A DNA stretch of 60,403 nucleotides from Flammeovirgaceae bacterium (GCA_013204595.1 JABMNK010000083.1:1-60403), one strand, 5' to 3'; counted from the stretch's first letter, positions 16,669 through 26,783 are shown. The notes: generated by a model not told the origin, from the sequence alone. Made by a program: numbers and translations.

Positions 16669-18687
16669 ATGTCAAAAAAATTAATACCCATATTGGTAAA
16701 GAATGATCCTTGGTTGACGCCTTTTTCTAAAGAGATTCAGGCAAGATTAAACCGGTTTGAAGATAAGAAACGCGCCATTGAACAGCAATTTGGTTCCTTA
16801 AAGGATTTCGCTAACGGCCATCATATTTTTGGGTTTAACTATGATCATAACAAACAAGGCTGGTGGTATCGAGAATGGGCCCCTGAAGCACATCGCTTAT
16901 CTCTTGTTGGTGACTTTAACGATTGGAATTCAAACAGTCATTTGCTGACTCGAGATGATCAAGGCATCTGGGAACTTTTTTTAAATGCCCAGCAATATCC
17001 CACTTTTGGTCATCTATCACAGGTAAAGGTACAGATAGTCACTAAAAATGGCACTTTAGATCGGTTACCAGCTTACCTCAATTTGGCCATTCAAGATCCC
17101 CACACCCATGATTTTAGGGGTGTTTTATGGAACAAAGGTTTTGATTGGAATGATGATGACTTTGATGCCTCAAAAGCGAAAAAACAACCCTTTATTTATG
17201 AATGCCATGTCGGTATGGCCCAGGAGACTGAAGGCGTTGGTTCCTACAGAGATTTCGCAAATCACCTCCTGCCGCGCATAAAAGCACATGGATACAATGT
17301 TGTGCAATTGATGGCAATCCAAGAACATCCATACTATGGCTCTTTTGGGTATCATGTCAGTAATTTTTTTGCAGCCTCCTCTCGATTTGGAACACCACAG
17401 GATCTGAAATATTTGATTAACAAGGCACATGAAATGGGACTTGCAGTGATTATGGATTTGGTACATTCTCATGCAGTAAAAAATATTGCTGAAGGACTTG
17501 CTCGATTAGATGGTAGCGATCAATACTTCCATGCTGGCGAAAGGGGCTATCACACCGGGTGGGATTCTTATCTTTTTGATTATGGCAAAGAAGAGGTCCT
17601 AAGATTTCTTCTTTCAAATGTGCGCTATTGGATTGAAGAATTTCATTTCGACGGCTTTCGTTATGACGGGATCACTTCGATGCTCTATTTTCATCATGGT
17701 GAAAATGTCTCCTTTGATGGTCTCGGGAAATATTTTGATGGCGTTGATTGGGATGTCCTGATATATCTCCAATTGGCAAATACTTTGATCCAAGAGCTCA
17801 AGCCTTCGGCCCTCTCGATTGCCGAGGACATGAGTGGCATGCCTGGTCTTTGTCGCCCCGTGGCAGAAGGTGGCATCGGATTTGATTTCCGATTAGCAAT
17901 GGGAATACCTGATTATTGGATCAAACTACTCAAGCACTCTCCTGATGAGGCTTGGAGCGTTGAAGAGATGTGGTATACGCTGAACAATCGGCGGCACGGA
18001 GAAAAGAGCATTGCTTACGCCGAATCACATGACCAAGCCCTTGTTGGAGATAAGTCTCTGGCCTTTTGGCTGATGGATAAAGAAATGTACACTCATATGA
18101 GTGTCTCCGCAGAAAGCCCGATCATCGATCGGGGCATTGCCCTACATAAAATGATAAGGCTCTTGACACTATCTTTGGGAGGTGAAGGTTGGCTCAATTT
18201 TATTGGTAACGAATTTGGCCACCCTGAATGGGTCGATTTCCCAAGAGAAGGAAACCATTGGAGTTACTATTATGCCCGCAGACAATGGTCTTTGGCGAAA
18301 AGCCCAGATCTACGATATCAATACCTAGATGCCTTCGATATTGAAATGATCGGATTAGCCAAAAAACATCAATTATTGGCTAATCCCCCTGGAGAAAAAC
18401 TCAACGTAGATACAAAAAACAATGTTTTGATATTTGAGCGAAGCAATTTGATCTTTATCTTCAATTTCAATGTATCGCAATCCATTCCCGACTATCGATT
18501 TAATTTGCCTAATCCGGGAATTTATGAAATCATTTTGAACAGCGATGACTTAAAATTTGGCGGGCATGGACGAGTAGATAATTCCCTTATTTATCCTGCG
18601 ACTGAGCTGTTAGGCCAATTTGTTATGCGGCTATATATTCCCAACAGGGTCGTAATGATCCTAGAAAAACAAAATCCTCAAGAATGA
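16669..18687 (+). CDS. glgB: 1,4-alpha-glucan branching enzyme (eukaryote-like GH13_8 type)
   Basis: Makes alpha-1,6 branches in glycogen-type polymers. The 672-residue protein has an N-terminal CBM48-like domain (about 45-130, EWAPEAHRLSLVGDFNDWN), a GH13 barrel and a C-terminal all-beta domain. Catalytic residues are visible: nucleophile D333 (DGFRYDGITSMLY), acid/base E386 (AEDMSG) and D455 (AESHDQALVGDK). The DGFRYDGITSMLY, ESHDQALVGDK and FWLMDKEMY stretches match the eukaryotic/plant-type subfamily rather than classical bacterial GlgB. No glycogen synthase or ADP-glucose pyrophosphorylase lies in the window. It overlaps the next gene by 4 nt (ATGA), so the two are coupled. Confidence 0.92.
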   Translation: MSKKLIPILVKNDPWLTPFSKEIQARLNRFEDKKRAIEQQFGSLKDFANGHHIFGFNYDHNKQGWWYREWAPEAHRLSLVGDFNDWNSNSHLLTRDDQGIWELFLNAQQYPTFGHLSQVKVQIVTKNGTLDRLPAYLNLAIQDPHTHDFRGVLWNKGFDWNDDDFDASKAKKQPFIYECHVGMAQETEGVGSYRDFANHLLPRIKAHGYNVVQLMAIQEHPYYGSFGYHVSNFFAASSRFGTPQDLKYLINKAHEMGLAVIMDLVHSHAVKNIAEGLARLDGSDQYFHAGERGYHTGWDSYLFDYGKEEVLRFLLSNVRYWIEEFHFDGFRYDGITSMLYFHHGENVSFDGLGKYFDGVDWDVLIYLQLANTLIQELKPSALSIAEDMSGMPGLCRPVAEGGIGFDFRLAMGIPDYWIKLLKHSPDEAWSVEEMWYTLNNRRHGEKSIAYAESHDQALVGDKSLAFWLMDKEMYTHMSVSAESPIIDRGIALHKMIRLLTLSLGGEGWLNFIGNEFGHPEWVDFPREGNHWSYYYARRQWSLAKSPDLRYQYLDAFDIEMIGLAKKHQLLANPPGEKLNVDTKNNVLIFERSNLIFIFNFNVSQSIPDYRFNLPNPGIYEIILNSDDLKFGGHGRVDNSLIYPATELLGQFVMRLYIPNRVVMILEKQNPQE

Positions 18688-19508
18688 AAATTATTTTAAC
18701 CCTGATGATTGCCCTATGGCTCCAACCCGCTTTTGCCCAAAAGGGTCTCAGCGTAATGACCTACAATATCCGATATGATAGCCCAAATGACGGTCCTGAC
18801 CATTGGGATATTCGAAGAAAAATGTTGGTAGATCAAGTAAATTTTTATGCTCCCGACGTTCTGGGTGTACAAGAAGCGATGTTGCACCAGATGGAATACC
18901 TTCAATCCAATTTAAAAGGCTATCGATATGTTGGTGTTGGAAGAGATGATGGTAACGATGCTGGGGAATTCAGTGCGATTTTTTATAAATTAGACCTAAC
19001 CTTGATAAATAGTGGTACTTTTTGGTTGTCCGAAACCCCTGATAGACCCTCCAAGGACTGGGATGCAGCACTTCCTCGTATTTGCACTTACGCACTCCTT
19101 GAGTTCCATGATAACCGCTTTTGGATTTTCAACACGCATTTTGACCACATAGGTCCAAAGGCCAGACTTGCTTCCTCAAAGTTGATCTTGAATCAAATGG
19201 CCCTTTTGAATTCAGAGAATTTACCCATTGTACTGATGGGGGATTTCAACGCACGCGAAAAAGAACCTCCCATCTTAGAAATCTCCAGTAAATATCAGGA
19301 TAGTCGATATTCAACTGATCAATTTTTTGGTGGCTCTGATACCTTTAATGGGTTTCAAATCGAACCCGAAGAAAATAGTCGTATTGATTATATTTTTCAT
19401 AATGACCAGCTTATTTCCAAAAAAACCGCCATACTTTCGCAACTAATTGAACAACATTATCCTTCAGATCATTTCCCAGTTATCTCTTATTTTGTTTTAA
19501 GCCAATAA
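18684..19508 (+). CDS. Secreted endonuclease/exonuclease/phosphatase-fold protein
   Basis: A 274-residue exported protein: signal peptide MKIILTLMIALWLQPAFAQ, then an EEP (DNase I-like) fold with its metal and catalytic motifs in order: TYNIRYD (about 26-32), GVQEAM (Glu, about 59-64), NTHFDHIG, GDFNARE (about 188-194) and the terminal SDHFPV. All core residues are present, so it should be active as a Mg-dependent phosphodiesterase or phosphatase; the substrate (nucleic acid, sugar phosphate, phospholipid) cannot be read from sequence. It overlaps the branching-enzyme gene by 4 nt and precedes the FAD/Fe-S oxidoreductase by 11 nt. Confidence 0.88.
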   Translation: MKIILTLMIALWLQPAFAQKGLSVMTYNIRYDSPNDGPDHWDIRRKMLVDQVNFYAPDVLGVQEAMLHQMEYLQSNLKGYRYVGVGRDDGNDAGEFSAIFYKLDLTLINSGTFWLSETPDRPSKDWDAALPRICTYALLEFHDNRFWIFNTHFDHIGPKARLASSKLILNQMALLNSENLPIVLMGDFNAREKEPPILEISSKYQDSRYSTDQFFGGSDTFNGFQIEPEENSRIDYIFHNDQLISKKTAILSQLIEQHYPSDHFPVISYFVLSQ

Positions 19509-19519
19509 AGAATTGAAAA

Positions 19520-22450
19520 ATGAATTTTAAATCGCTAGAACAAACTTTGAAAGGTGAACTCTTCACCGATGAAGCAACAAGACGGATCTATGCCACAGAT
19601 GCTTCCGCCTATCGAGAAATCCCTATCGCCGTAGCCATACCAGCAGACACGAAAGATATCCAAGTTTTGATTGCTTTCGCAAAAGAAAAAAAAACGAGTT
19701 TAATCCCACGCACAGCCGGCACTTCTTTAGCAGGTCAAGTGGTAGGTGGTGGAATCATCGTAGACGTTTCAAAGAAATTTAACCGAATCATAGAAATAAA
19801 TGAAAAAGAAGCTTGGGCATGGGTAGAACCTGGGATTGTCCGAGATGATCTCAATAAGCAACTAGCGCATACTGGCTACTTTTTTGCACCCGAAACATCA
19901 ACGGCCAATCGTGCCATGATTGGTGGCATGATTGGCAATAATTCATGTGGCTCAAATTCTATCATATACGGCAGTGTTAGAGAACATTTATTAGAAGTTA
20001 AAATGCTGCTTTCCGATGCAACAGAAGTCACCTTTGGTCCACTTGATGAACATGGATTTTTGGCCCATTGCAACGGCCATGATACCAGCGGAGATTTACA
20101 TACCGAAATTTACCTTGGGATTAAAGAAATGTTGTCGGATCCAATCAATCAAACAGCCATCCTTGAGGGCTATCCAAATCCTAAAATTCCAAGAAGAAAT
20201 ACGGGTTATGCAATTGACATGCTTTTGAGGCACAGACCATTCACCACCGAAAGCGATGAAAAATTTAATTTTTCCAAATTAATAGCTGGATCAGAAGGCA
20301 CCTTAGGATTTGTGACAGCAGCCAAAATCAAATTGAGTAAAATCCCTTCACGGCATCGAAGACTACTGGTGATTCATGCCAATTCTATCGATGAATCTCT
20401 TCGGGCCAATCTAGTTGCGTTGAACTATCAGCCTTCCGCATGTGAATTAATTGATCATTACATCTTAGAGGCGACCAAAAGAAATAATCGATTCTTGAAT
20501 AATCGATTCTTTGTAGAGGGCGACCCAAAAGCCCTATTGATAGTTGAATTGATTCGAGAAACCGAAGAGGAAGTCATCAATGCCACCACCTCTTTAATTA
20601 AAGAGCTAAAGGAAGCACAATTGGGGTACTCTTTTCCCATCATTGAGGGGGCAGATATGTCAAAAGTATGGGAATTACGTCGCGCCGGTCTAGGGTTGTT
20701 ATCCAATATTCCTGGAGATTCGAAACCTGTTCCCGTAATAGAAGATACCGCCGTAGATGTCCAAAGTCTGCCGGCATATATCGCCGATTTCAATGCTATT
20801 CTTGCCAAGCATGGGCTTTATAGCGTCCACTATGCACACGCTGGATCTGGCGAACTCCACTTAAGGCCCATTATTAATTTAAAAACAAGCCAAGGACAAA
20901 AGCAATTCAGAACGATCGCTGAAGAAATCGCCGTTTTGGTAAAATCCTACAATGGCTCATTGTCTGGAGAACATGGTGATGGTCGATTAAGAGGGGAATT
21001 CATTCCCAAAATGTTAGGTCCTCATAACTACGAACTGTGCAAACAGATCAAAAATACGTGGGACCCACACAACCTATTTAATCCAGGTAAAATTGTCAAT
21101 GCGGCACCTATGGATACTCATTTGCGATTTGAAATAGATCAACCCACGCCGGAATTCGACACGATGTATGATTTCAGTGAAACTCAAGGTATCGTGCGTA
21201 CAGCAGAATTGTGTAATGGAGCAGGTGATTGCAGGAAAACACCCTTATCGGGAGGTACGATGTGCCCGAGCTATCAGGCTACCAAAGATGAAAAAGATAC
21301 TACGCGCGCACGTGCTAATATCTTGCGGGAAATGTTGAGCAAAACGGATACTAAAAAACCCTTCTCTCGTCCTGAAATAAAAGAAGTCTTGGACCTATGT
21401 CTATCTTGTAAAGGATGTAGTTCTGAATGTCCCTCCAACGTAGACATGGCCAAATTAAAAGGCGAATGGCAATACCAATATTATCAAGACAAAGGCATCC
21501 CATTAAGGACCCGATTAATAGGCAACTTTACTACTGCTATGACTTTGGCTGCTAAAATTCCTTGGGCATATAATTTGACTTTTTCCAATCCCCTGACTGG
21601 ATCTATTGCAAAATCCTTAATGGGATTCGCCACCCAACGCTCTATGCCAACGCTCAGTAAAATACCTCTTAGAAAATGGATCAAAACAGCGTTCAACCCG
21701 AGTATTAAGACGCCCAAAAGATCACTTTATTTATTTTGCGATGAGTTTACCCAATTCAATGATTCGGAAGTCGGACAAAAGGCGATATTACTACTTGATC
21801 GCTTGGGATATGAAGTACGCTTTGTGGAGCACCCCGAAAGTGGAAGGAGCTTACTTTCTAAAGGATTACTTAAAGAAGCGAAAAAATTAGCAGAGAAGAA
21901 TATCGACATCTTTTCAAAATTAATATCTCAAGAGCATCCTTTAGTCGGTATCGAACCCTCCACCATTTTGTCTTTCCGAGATGAATACATTTCTCTGACC
22001 AGAGGAAAAACAAAAGAATTGGCAAAAGAATTGGCCCGAAATGTGATGACGATTGAAGAGTTCATCAGTCAAGAAATTGACCAAGGGAATATCTCTTCGA
22101 ATCAATTTACCGCTAAAACAAAACTCATCAAAGTGCATGGACACTGTCACCAAAAATCTTTGTCTTCCCTGACACCTACCAAAAAGATGCTTAGCCTACC
22201 AAAAAGCTATACGGTGCACATGATTCCATCTGGCTGTTGCGGGATGGCAGGGTCTTTTGGCTATGAAAAAGAGCATTATGACTTATCCATGAAAATTGGC
22301 GAACTGGTGCTTTTACCAACGATAAGAACGCTTCCACAAGAGGTTGCCATTGCTGCCGCTGGTACAAGTTGTCGCCATCAAATTAAGGATGGAACCAACA
22401 GAATTGCCCAGCACCCCGTGGTCCTTTTGTATGACGCATTACTTCCTTAG
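19520..22450 (+). CDS. FAD-linked oxidase fused to Fe-S/CCG domains (D-lactate/D-2-hydroxy acid dehydrogenase-like)
   Basis: A 976-residue cytosolic or membrane-peripheral oxidoreductase. The N-terminal half (about 1-530) is a PCMH-type FAD-binding and FAD-oxidase C domain: PRTAGTSLAGQVVGGGIIVD, NNSCGSNSI, and SGEHGDGRLRGEF near the end. The second half holds a 4Fe-4S cluster motif CLSCKGCSSECP (C627, C630, C633, C637), an earlier cysteine group (CNGAGDCRKT and CPSY), and a CCG domain with HGHCHQ and GCCGMAGSFGYE. This GlpC/YdiJ-like fusion oxidises D-2-hydroxy acids and passes electrons to the respiratory chain; the exact substrate is uncertain. It converges with the next gene, the stop codons overlapping by 4 nt. 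Confidence 0.9.
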   Translation: MNFKSLEQTLKGELFTDEATRRIYATDASAYREIPIAVAIPADTKDIQVLIAFAKEKKTSLIPRTAGTSLAGQVVGGGIIVDVSKKFNRIIEINEKEAWAWVEPGIVRDDLNKQLAHTGYFFAPETSTANRAMIGGMIGNNSCGSNSIIYGSVREHLLEVKMLLSDATEVTFGPLDEHGFLAHCNGHDTSGDLHTEIYLGIKEMLSDPINQTAILEGYPNPKIPRRNTGYAIDMLLRHRPFTTESDEKFNFSKLIAGSEGTLGFVTAAKIKLSKIPSRHRRLLVIHANSIDESLRANLVALNYQPSACELIDHYILEATKRNNRFLNNRFFVEGDPKALLIVELIRETEEEVINATTSLIKELKEAQLGYSFPIIEGADMSKVWELRRAGLGLLSNIPGDSKPVPVIEDTAVDVQSLPAYIADFNAILAKHGLYSVHYAHAGSGELHLRPIINLKTSQGQKQFRTIAEEIAVLVKSYNGSLSGEHGDGRLRGEFIPKMLGPHNYELCKQIKNTWDPHNLFNPGKIVNAAPMDTHLRFEIDQPTPEFDTMYDFSETQGIVRTAELCNGAGDCRKTPLSGGTMCPSYQATKDEKDTTRARANILREMLSKTDTKKPFSRPEIKEVLDLCLSCKGCSSECPSNVDMAKLKGEWQYQYYQDKGIPLRTRLIGNFTTAMTLAAKIPWAYNLTFSNPLTGSIAKSLMGFATQRSMPTLSKIPLRKWIKTAFNPSIKTPKRSLYLFCDEFTQFNDSEVGQKAILLLDRLGYEVRFVEHPESGRSLLSKGLLKEAKKLAEKNIDIFSKLISQEHPLVGIEPSTILSFRDEYISLTRGKTKELAKELARNVMTIEEFISQEIDQGNISSNQFTAKTKLIKVHGHCHQKSLSSLTPTKKMLSLPKSYTVHMIPSGCCGMAGSFGYEKEHYDLSMKIGELVLLPTIRTLPQEVAIAAAGTSCRHQIKDGTNRIAQHPVVLLYDALLP

Positions 22451-23148
22451 TTAGCCATAGAAGCGTGAAACTTCATTACTTCTTTAAGTTCAGCCTCCGT
22501 CTTAACGCTCAATTTATTTTCTTTAATAAATGCGGAAAGTTCTTTGGATTCCCCCAAAACATCGAGCAAAGCCTTTTTATTTAGTTTCAAAAGACTTAAT
22601 TTTTTTCCATCTCTTAAAATCCAATAATTAAAGAAAGGATTAAATTCATTAAAGTCGATAGTTTTACCAGGACTCTCCACGACTCTTTTATTTAACTGTA
22701 TTTTGAAATCTTTGAATATCACATAATCATCACTGGAATAAATCAAAACATAAAATTTATTGCTATTTTCTGGATTCAATCCTCTTACAAATAATGTCGT
22801 ATCAGACATGAAATCATCATAAAAACGATTATAATGAGTGGAGATAAATTCAAATTTGGTATAGTACTTATCTTCTAATACCGTGTGAATCCCTTTAGTG
22901 ATTGCTTCAAATTCCTGCGTATAGCCATTATAATTTAAGGACTCAGCAATTATAGGATCATTAAATTCATAGACATTGGCAGCAACGAAATCTTCAAATA
23001 ACATGGGGGATCCTTTTACCTCCTCGTATCTATTGGGATCTATTGGGGTCACCTTTTCCGAAGTGAGTTTATCTGCGGATTGAGCTTGAATAGGTGAAAT
23101 CAGCCTAACTAAAAGAAATAAAAATAACGTACTCCTTGATACCCTCAT
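22447..23148 (-). CDS. Exported hypothetical protein
   Basis: A 233-residue protein with a signal peptide (MRVSRSTLFLFLLVRLISPIQAQS, cleavage likely after QAQ). The mature part begins with a GSPMLFEDFVAANVYEF segment and ends with a lysine-rich region (KKALLDVLGESKELSAFIKENKLSVKTE), a layout seen in many exported Bacteroidota proteins of unknown role; no named domain is recognised. ATG at 23148 is preferred over 23172 because it starts the signal peptide. It is a single gene on the minus strand, diverging from the dehydrogenase-like gene at 23427. Confidence 0.7.
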   Translation of the reverse strand: MRVSRSTLFLFLLVRLISPIQAQSADKLTSEKVTPIDPNRYEEVKGSPMLFEDFVAANVYEFNDPIIAESLNYNGYTQEFEAITKGIHTVLEDKYYTKFEFISTHYNRFYDDFMSDTTLFVRGLNPENSNKFYVLIYSSDDYVIFKDFKIQLNKRVVESPGKTIDFNEFNPFFNYWILRDGKKLSLLKLNKKALLDVLGESKELSAFIKENKLSVKTEAELKEVMKFHASMAN

Positions 23149-23426
23149 AATATACTTCTTTTCAATCTCCATAAGTTCTATTTATAATCTGTTTTGACCA
23201 AACCCCTCGTTTCATGTACTTAATTTTAATAATTTATGACCCGGCATTATTAATTTGAAATAATGTAGCATTGAAACTTAAATCAAAGTTAAAGGTAATC
23301 CCAGCATAAAGTAGTGAAATTATACTTCATGCCAAATTTAAGGAATCTTTCATTTTTCTCAACTTCAACACAACTAATTACTGTATTGATTGCCTTATCT
23401 TAGCATTACTAAACTAAAAAATTAGC

Positions 23427-24854
23427 TTGAAATCATCGAATACCTTCATTGAAATTCTATTTTTTGCGCTTTCCGCACTTTTTTTTTCACGCTGTACAGA
23501 AAAGAAGTTATGGATCATGCCTACACCCGATGCAGACAATGGTGGTCTTTTTTTACCTGACGGATTTAGGGCATTGGTAGTGACAGACAGTATAGGGCCA
23601 ACGCGTCATATCGCCGTTAACGGAAATGGTGATATATATGCCAAACTAAGAATCCCCAATGGAGACAAAGGCAATGTAGCCCTCCGGGACACCAATGAAG
23701 ATGGAAAAGCTGATATCATTCAAAGATTTGGAAATTATAGAAATGATGGGACATTTGCCACGGAGATGAGGATTCATAAAGACTATCTCTATTTCAGCTC
23801 TGAACTCGTTATTTATAGACAAAAATTGACGGCTAATAAATTAATCCCTGAAGGAGTACCAGAAATATTACTAGTCGATCAATATCCTATCAGATGGCAT
23901 AATGCCAAATCTTTAGCCTTTGATGAACAAGACAATATGTATGTAACTTTTAGCGCCCCAACCAATGTCTGTGAAGATTGGTACAGCGTACCTGAAAATA
24001 CCGTCGCAAATGTTAAAGGCAAAATGCCCTGCCCTGAATTGAAGGGCCTGGCCGGTATCTGGAAATTTGATGCCAATAAACTGGATCAACGACAATCAGA
24101 TGGCCAGCTTTATGCAACGGGAGTCAGAAGTGTGGTCGCTATGTCATGGAACTCAGAAGACCATAGTCTGTACGCCGTAAACCATGGGCGTGATTATTTA
24201 AACACACATGCACCTGACCATTTTAGCGCTTGGCAAAACGCAGTTTTACCAGCAGAAGAATTTATAAAAATAAAAGAAGGCGATGACTATGGATGGCCCT
24301 ACAGTTATTTTGACCCATTTAAAAATAAACGAATGCTGGCCCCAGAATACAACGGTGACGGCAGTCAAGAGGTTACCGATTTTACAGACCCAATTATGGG
24401 ATTGCCCGCACATTGGGCTCCAAATGACTTATTATTTTATAAGGGCGATCAATTCCCAAAACGCTATCAACAAGGGGCCTTCATCGCCTTTCATGGCTCC
24501 ACCAACCGAACTCCTTACCCTCAAGCGGGCTATATCGTAGCCTTTATTCCTTTTATAAATGGTGCCCCAGTGGGTACTTGGGAGGTTTTTGCAGACGGCT
24601 TTACAGGTGTTGATACCGTTTTCCAAATGCCCGATGCTCAATTCCGTCCAATGGGTCTATCGGAAGGACCCGATGGATCCTTGTATATATCTGAATCTCG
24701 AAATGGGAAAATTTGGCGAATTCTTTTTCTCGAAGAAAAAGACCATTTCACTGATCAGCATCTTATTGGAATGGAATGCAGAAAATCCAGGAGTTACCTT
24801 AAAATTCCCAATGAAAAACTAGATGATTTATCTTATAAAAAACCGTCTTTATGA
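23427..24854 (+). CDS. PQQ-dependent sugar dehydrogenase-like (sorbosone dehydrogenase family) beta-propeller protein
   Basis: A 475-residue exported protein. Translation appears to start at TTG 23427: an in-frame TAA lies 12 nt upstream and no ATG precedes the hydrophobic signal (FIEILFFALSALFFSRC). The mature part is a beta-propeller of the sorbosone/glucose dehydrogenase group: DGFRALVVTDSIG, WHNAKSLAFDEQDNMYV, a VNHGRDYLN-type loop, EGDDYGWPYSYFDP and the terminal GPDGSLYISESRNGKIWRI. No CxxCH haem motif is present, unlike longer relatives fused to cytochrome c. It probably oxidises a sugar in the periplasm using PQQ; substrate unknown. Confidence 0.82.
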   Translation: MKSSNTFIEILFFALSALFFSRCTEKKLWIMPTPDADNGGLFLPDGFRALVVTDSIGPTRHIAVNGNGDIYAKLRIPNGDKGNVALRDTNEDGKADIIQRFGNYRNDGTFATEMRIHKDYLYFSSELVIYRQKLTANKLIPEGVPEILLVDQYPIRWHNAKSLAFDEQDNMYVTFSAPTNVCEDWYSVPENTVANVKGKMPCPELKGLAGIWKFDANKLDQRQSDGQLYATGVRSVVAMSWNSEDHSLYAVNHGRDYLNTHAPDHFSAWQNAVLPAEEFIKIKEGDDYGWPYSYFDPFKNKRMLAPEYNGDGSQEVTDFTDPIMGLPAHWAPNDLLFYKGDQFPKRYQQGAFIAFHGSTNRTPYPQAGYIVAFIPFINGAPVGTWEVFADGFTGVDTVFQMPDAQFRPMGLSEGPDGSLYISESRNGKIWRILFLEEKDHFTDQHLIGMECRKSRSYLKIPNEKLDDLSYKKPSL

Positions 24855-24885
24855 TCAATTAAAGACCTCTAGTTAAGATCTAACC

Positions 24886-25590
24886 ATAAAATTATCAAAT
24901 AACAAAATATTAATTACTGGAGGAGCAAGTGGACTTGGCCGCATAGAACGGATTCTAAAGTAAGAGAATGAGGTGATTATCTGTGGGCGCACAGGTCTAT
25001 TACAAGAGGAAATTAAGCAAAAATATCCTACCCCTATTACCAAAGAATATGAGTTATCTGTAGCCTAAAAAGATACGCTCTGCAAGATTGGATTGCTGAT
25101 GAGCCCCCTGACTTGAACGTGTTGATTAACAATTCACGGATTCAAAATTAGATGCATATCTCAGAAGAAGATTTTTATGAAACGGCACAAGAAGAAATCA
25201 ATACCAATATTTTGGTTCCCATTTACTTGAGCTCTCTGGTTATCAATTTAAATTCGTTGAAGACCATCATCAACGTTACTTCAGGTCTCACTTTTATGTC
25301 TTTCGCAAAAGTTCTCGTTTACTATGGGACAAAATCATTGCTGGGGTTCTTTGCCCTCTCGATGAGACATTAATAAAACTAAAGACATCGAGGTGATAAT
25401 CCACGCGCTCAATCTAGATTTGGGAGGCGCTGCCCGACATGATTACGCACCTAAGTTCAAGGAGTTTATTGCCTCAATTTCCGGACAATTAAAGGCAGGA
25501 AGCAATGAATTAACTTTTGGTCTGCGTGCAGAGATCAACGCAAATTTCGTCCCAATTAAAGCAGCTTTCAGTAAAATAAATACTCGCTAA
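24886..25590 (+). pseudogene. Decayed short-chain dehydrogenase/reductase (DltE-like SDR)
   Basis: Translating across frames gives a recognisable SDR: KLSNNKILITGGASGLGR (cofactor motif) from 24889, INNSRIQN, TIINVTSGL and YYGTK (the YxxxK site) in a second frame, and LNLDLGG with NELTFGL in a third segment ending at a TAA at 25588. The expected ATG is ATA (24886). In-frame stops lie at 24961 and 25066; a frameshift follows near 25070; a TAG at 25149 stands where family members have Trp after NN-x-x-I-Q-N; a TAA pair at 25371 and another frameshift precede 25393. This is a typical Bacteroidota DltE-type oxidoreductase that has lost function. Remaining frames (25152-25373, 25393-25590) are remnants, not genes. 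Confidence 0.85.
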
Positions 25591-25757
25591 GCGCTAGTTA
25601 TAAGCAGTTAAATAATAGGGGAAATAAAAAAGTTGTTTCTGTCCTTAGGGCGTTCTTACCTCTTTTCCATTGCTCACACCGCTCGTCCCTTTTATAAAGG
25701 TTCTCACGCTTTCTTTTAATTAAATTGAACTTCAAAACTCATACTACCTAAAATAAA

Positions 25758-26783
25758 ATGCTCAAAGAAAATCAAAAAAATGCAGTAATCGGCACCTCAC
25801 GGCGCGATTTTATTTATCAAAGTTCCTTGGCTGTCATAGGCGTTTTAGCTTCTGGTAAGGTTGCTTATGCCAATAGTCCAACCTGGATTAAAGGAAGTGG
25901 CTTTTCGAAAATTAAGGGTGTTCAGGTTGGTGCGATTACCTATTCATTTCGCGGCATGCCAGATAGTCCAGCAGACTTGATCAAGTACTGCCTTGAAGCA
26001 AACATATCTGACATTGAACTAATGGGGGATTCTATTGAGATCTATGCCGGGGCACCAAAAAATCCAATTTCATACGGAAGCTATCGCCGAAGAGAATGGA
26101 CTGATGAGATGAAGGCACAAGCCACGGCCTATAAAGAAGCGTTAACTAATTGGCGGCAAACTGCCTCCATGGAAAAATTTAAAGAGGTGCACGACCTCTT
26201 CAAGAAAGCAGGTATAAATATTTATGCCTATAAGCCAAACGCACTAGGTACTTCCAATACAGACGCTGAAATTATTTTCGCATTAAAGTCAGCCAAAACC
26301 TTAGGCGCTAATTCGGTGACAGTGGAATTACCAGAGGACGCATCACATACCCAACGCCTAGGTGATTTGGGAGAAAAGTACGGCATTTATATTGGCTATC
26401 ATGCCCACCTTCAGGCAACAGATACCGCATGGGACGAAGCTTTAGGACAGTCTTCCTTCAATACCATGAACTTAGATTGTGGTCATTATATTGCGGTCGG
26501 TGGTGATAATACCAAAGAAAGTTTATTAGCACTGATTGAAGCCAAGCACGATCGAATATCAAGCATGCATATAAAGGATCGTAAAAACAAAGAAGGTGAA
26601 GGAAAGAACATGCCGTGGGGACAAGGTGATACGCCTCTAAAAGAGATCCTTACCTTACTTAAAACAAAAAAATATCCCATTCCAGCAACCATCGAAATGG
26701 AATATACTGTACCTGAAGGATCCAATGCCGTTGTGGAAACTGGAAAATGCTGGAAGTACGCCAAGGCCATTTTAGAAGGGTAA
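25758..26783 (+). CDS. Tat-exported sugar phosphate isomerase/epimerase-like TIM-barrel protein
   Basis: A 341-residue protein. The N-terminus holds a twin-arginine signal (SRRDFIYQSSLAVIGVLASG), so it is exported folded. The rest is an AP endonuclease 2/xylose isomerase-like TIM barrel: VQVGAITYSFRG, ISDIELMGDSIEIYAG, YIGYHAHLQATD, NLDCGHYIAVGGD and MHIKDRKNKEGEGKNMPWGQG, with the His, Asp and Glu residues that bind metal in this fold. Such exported isomerases act on sugars or cyclitols in Bacteroidota. It stands alone between the SDR pseudogene and the efflux operon. Confidence 0.86.
   Translation: MLKENQKNAVIGTSRRDFIYQSSLAVIGVLASGKVAYANSPTWIKGSGFSKIKGVQVGAITYSFRGMPDSPADLIKYCLEANISDIELMGDSIEIYAGAPKNPISYGSYRRREWTDEMKAQATAYKEALTNWRQTASMEKFKEVHDLFKKAGINIYAYKPNALGTSNTDAEIIFALKSAKTLGANSVTVELPEDASHTQRLGDLGEKYGIYIGYHAHLQATDTAWDEALGQSSFNTMNLDCGHYIAVGGDNTKESLLALIEAKHDRISSMHIKDRKNKEGEGKNMPWGQGDTPLKEILTLLKTKKYPIPATIEMEYTVPEGSNAVVETGKCWKYAKAILEG

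Noticed and set aside
25152-25590. Two separate small genes
   Set aside because: Their translations are consecutive pieces of one SDR; they are better explained as parts of a single pseudogene.
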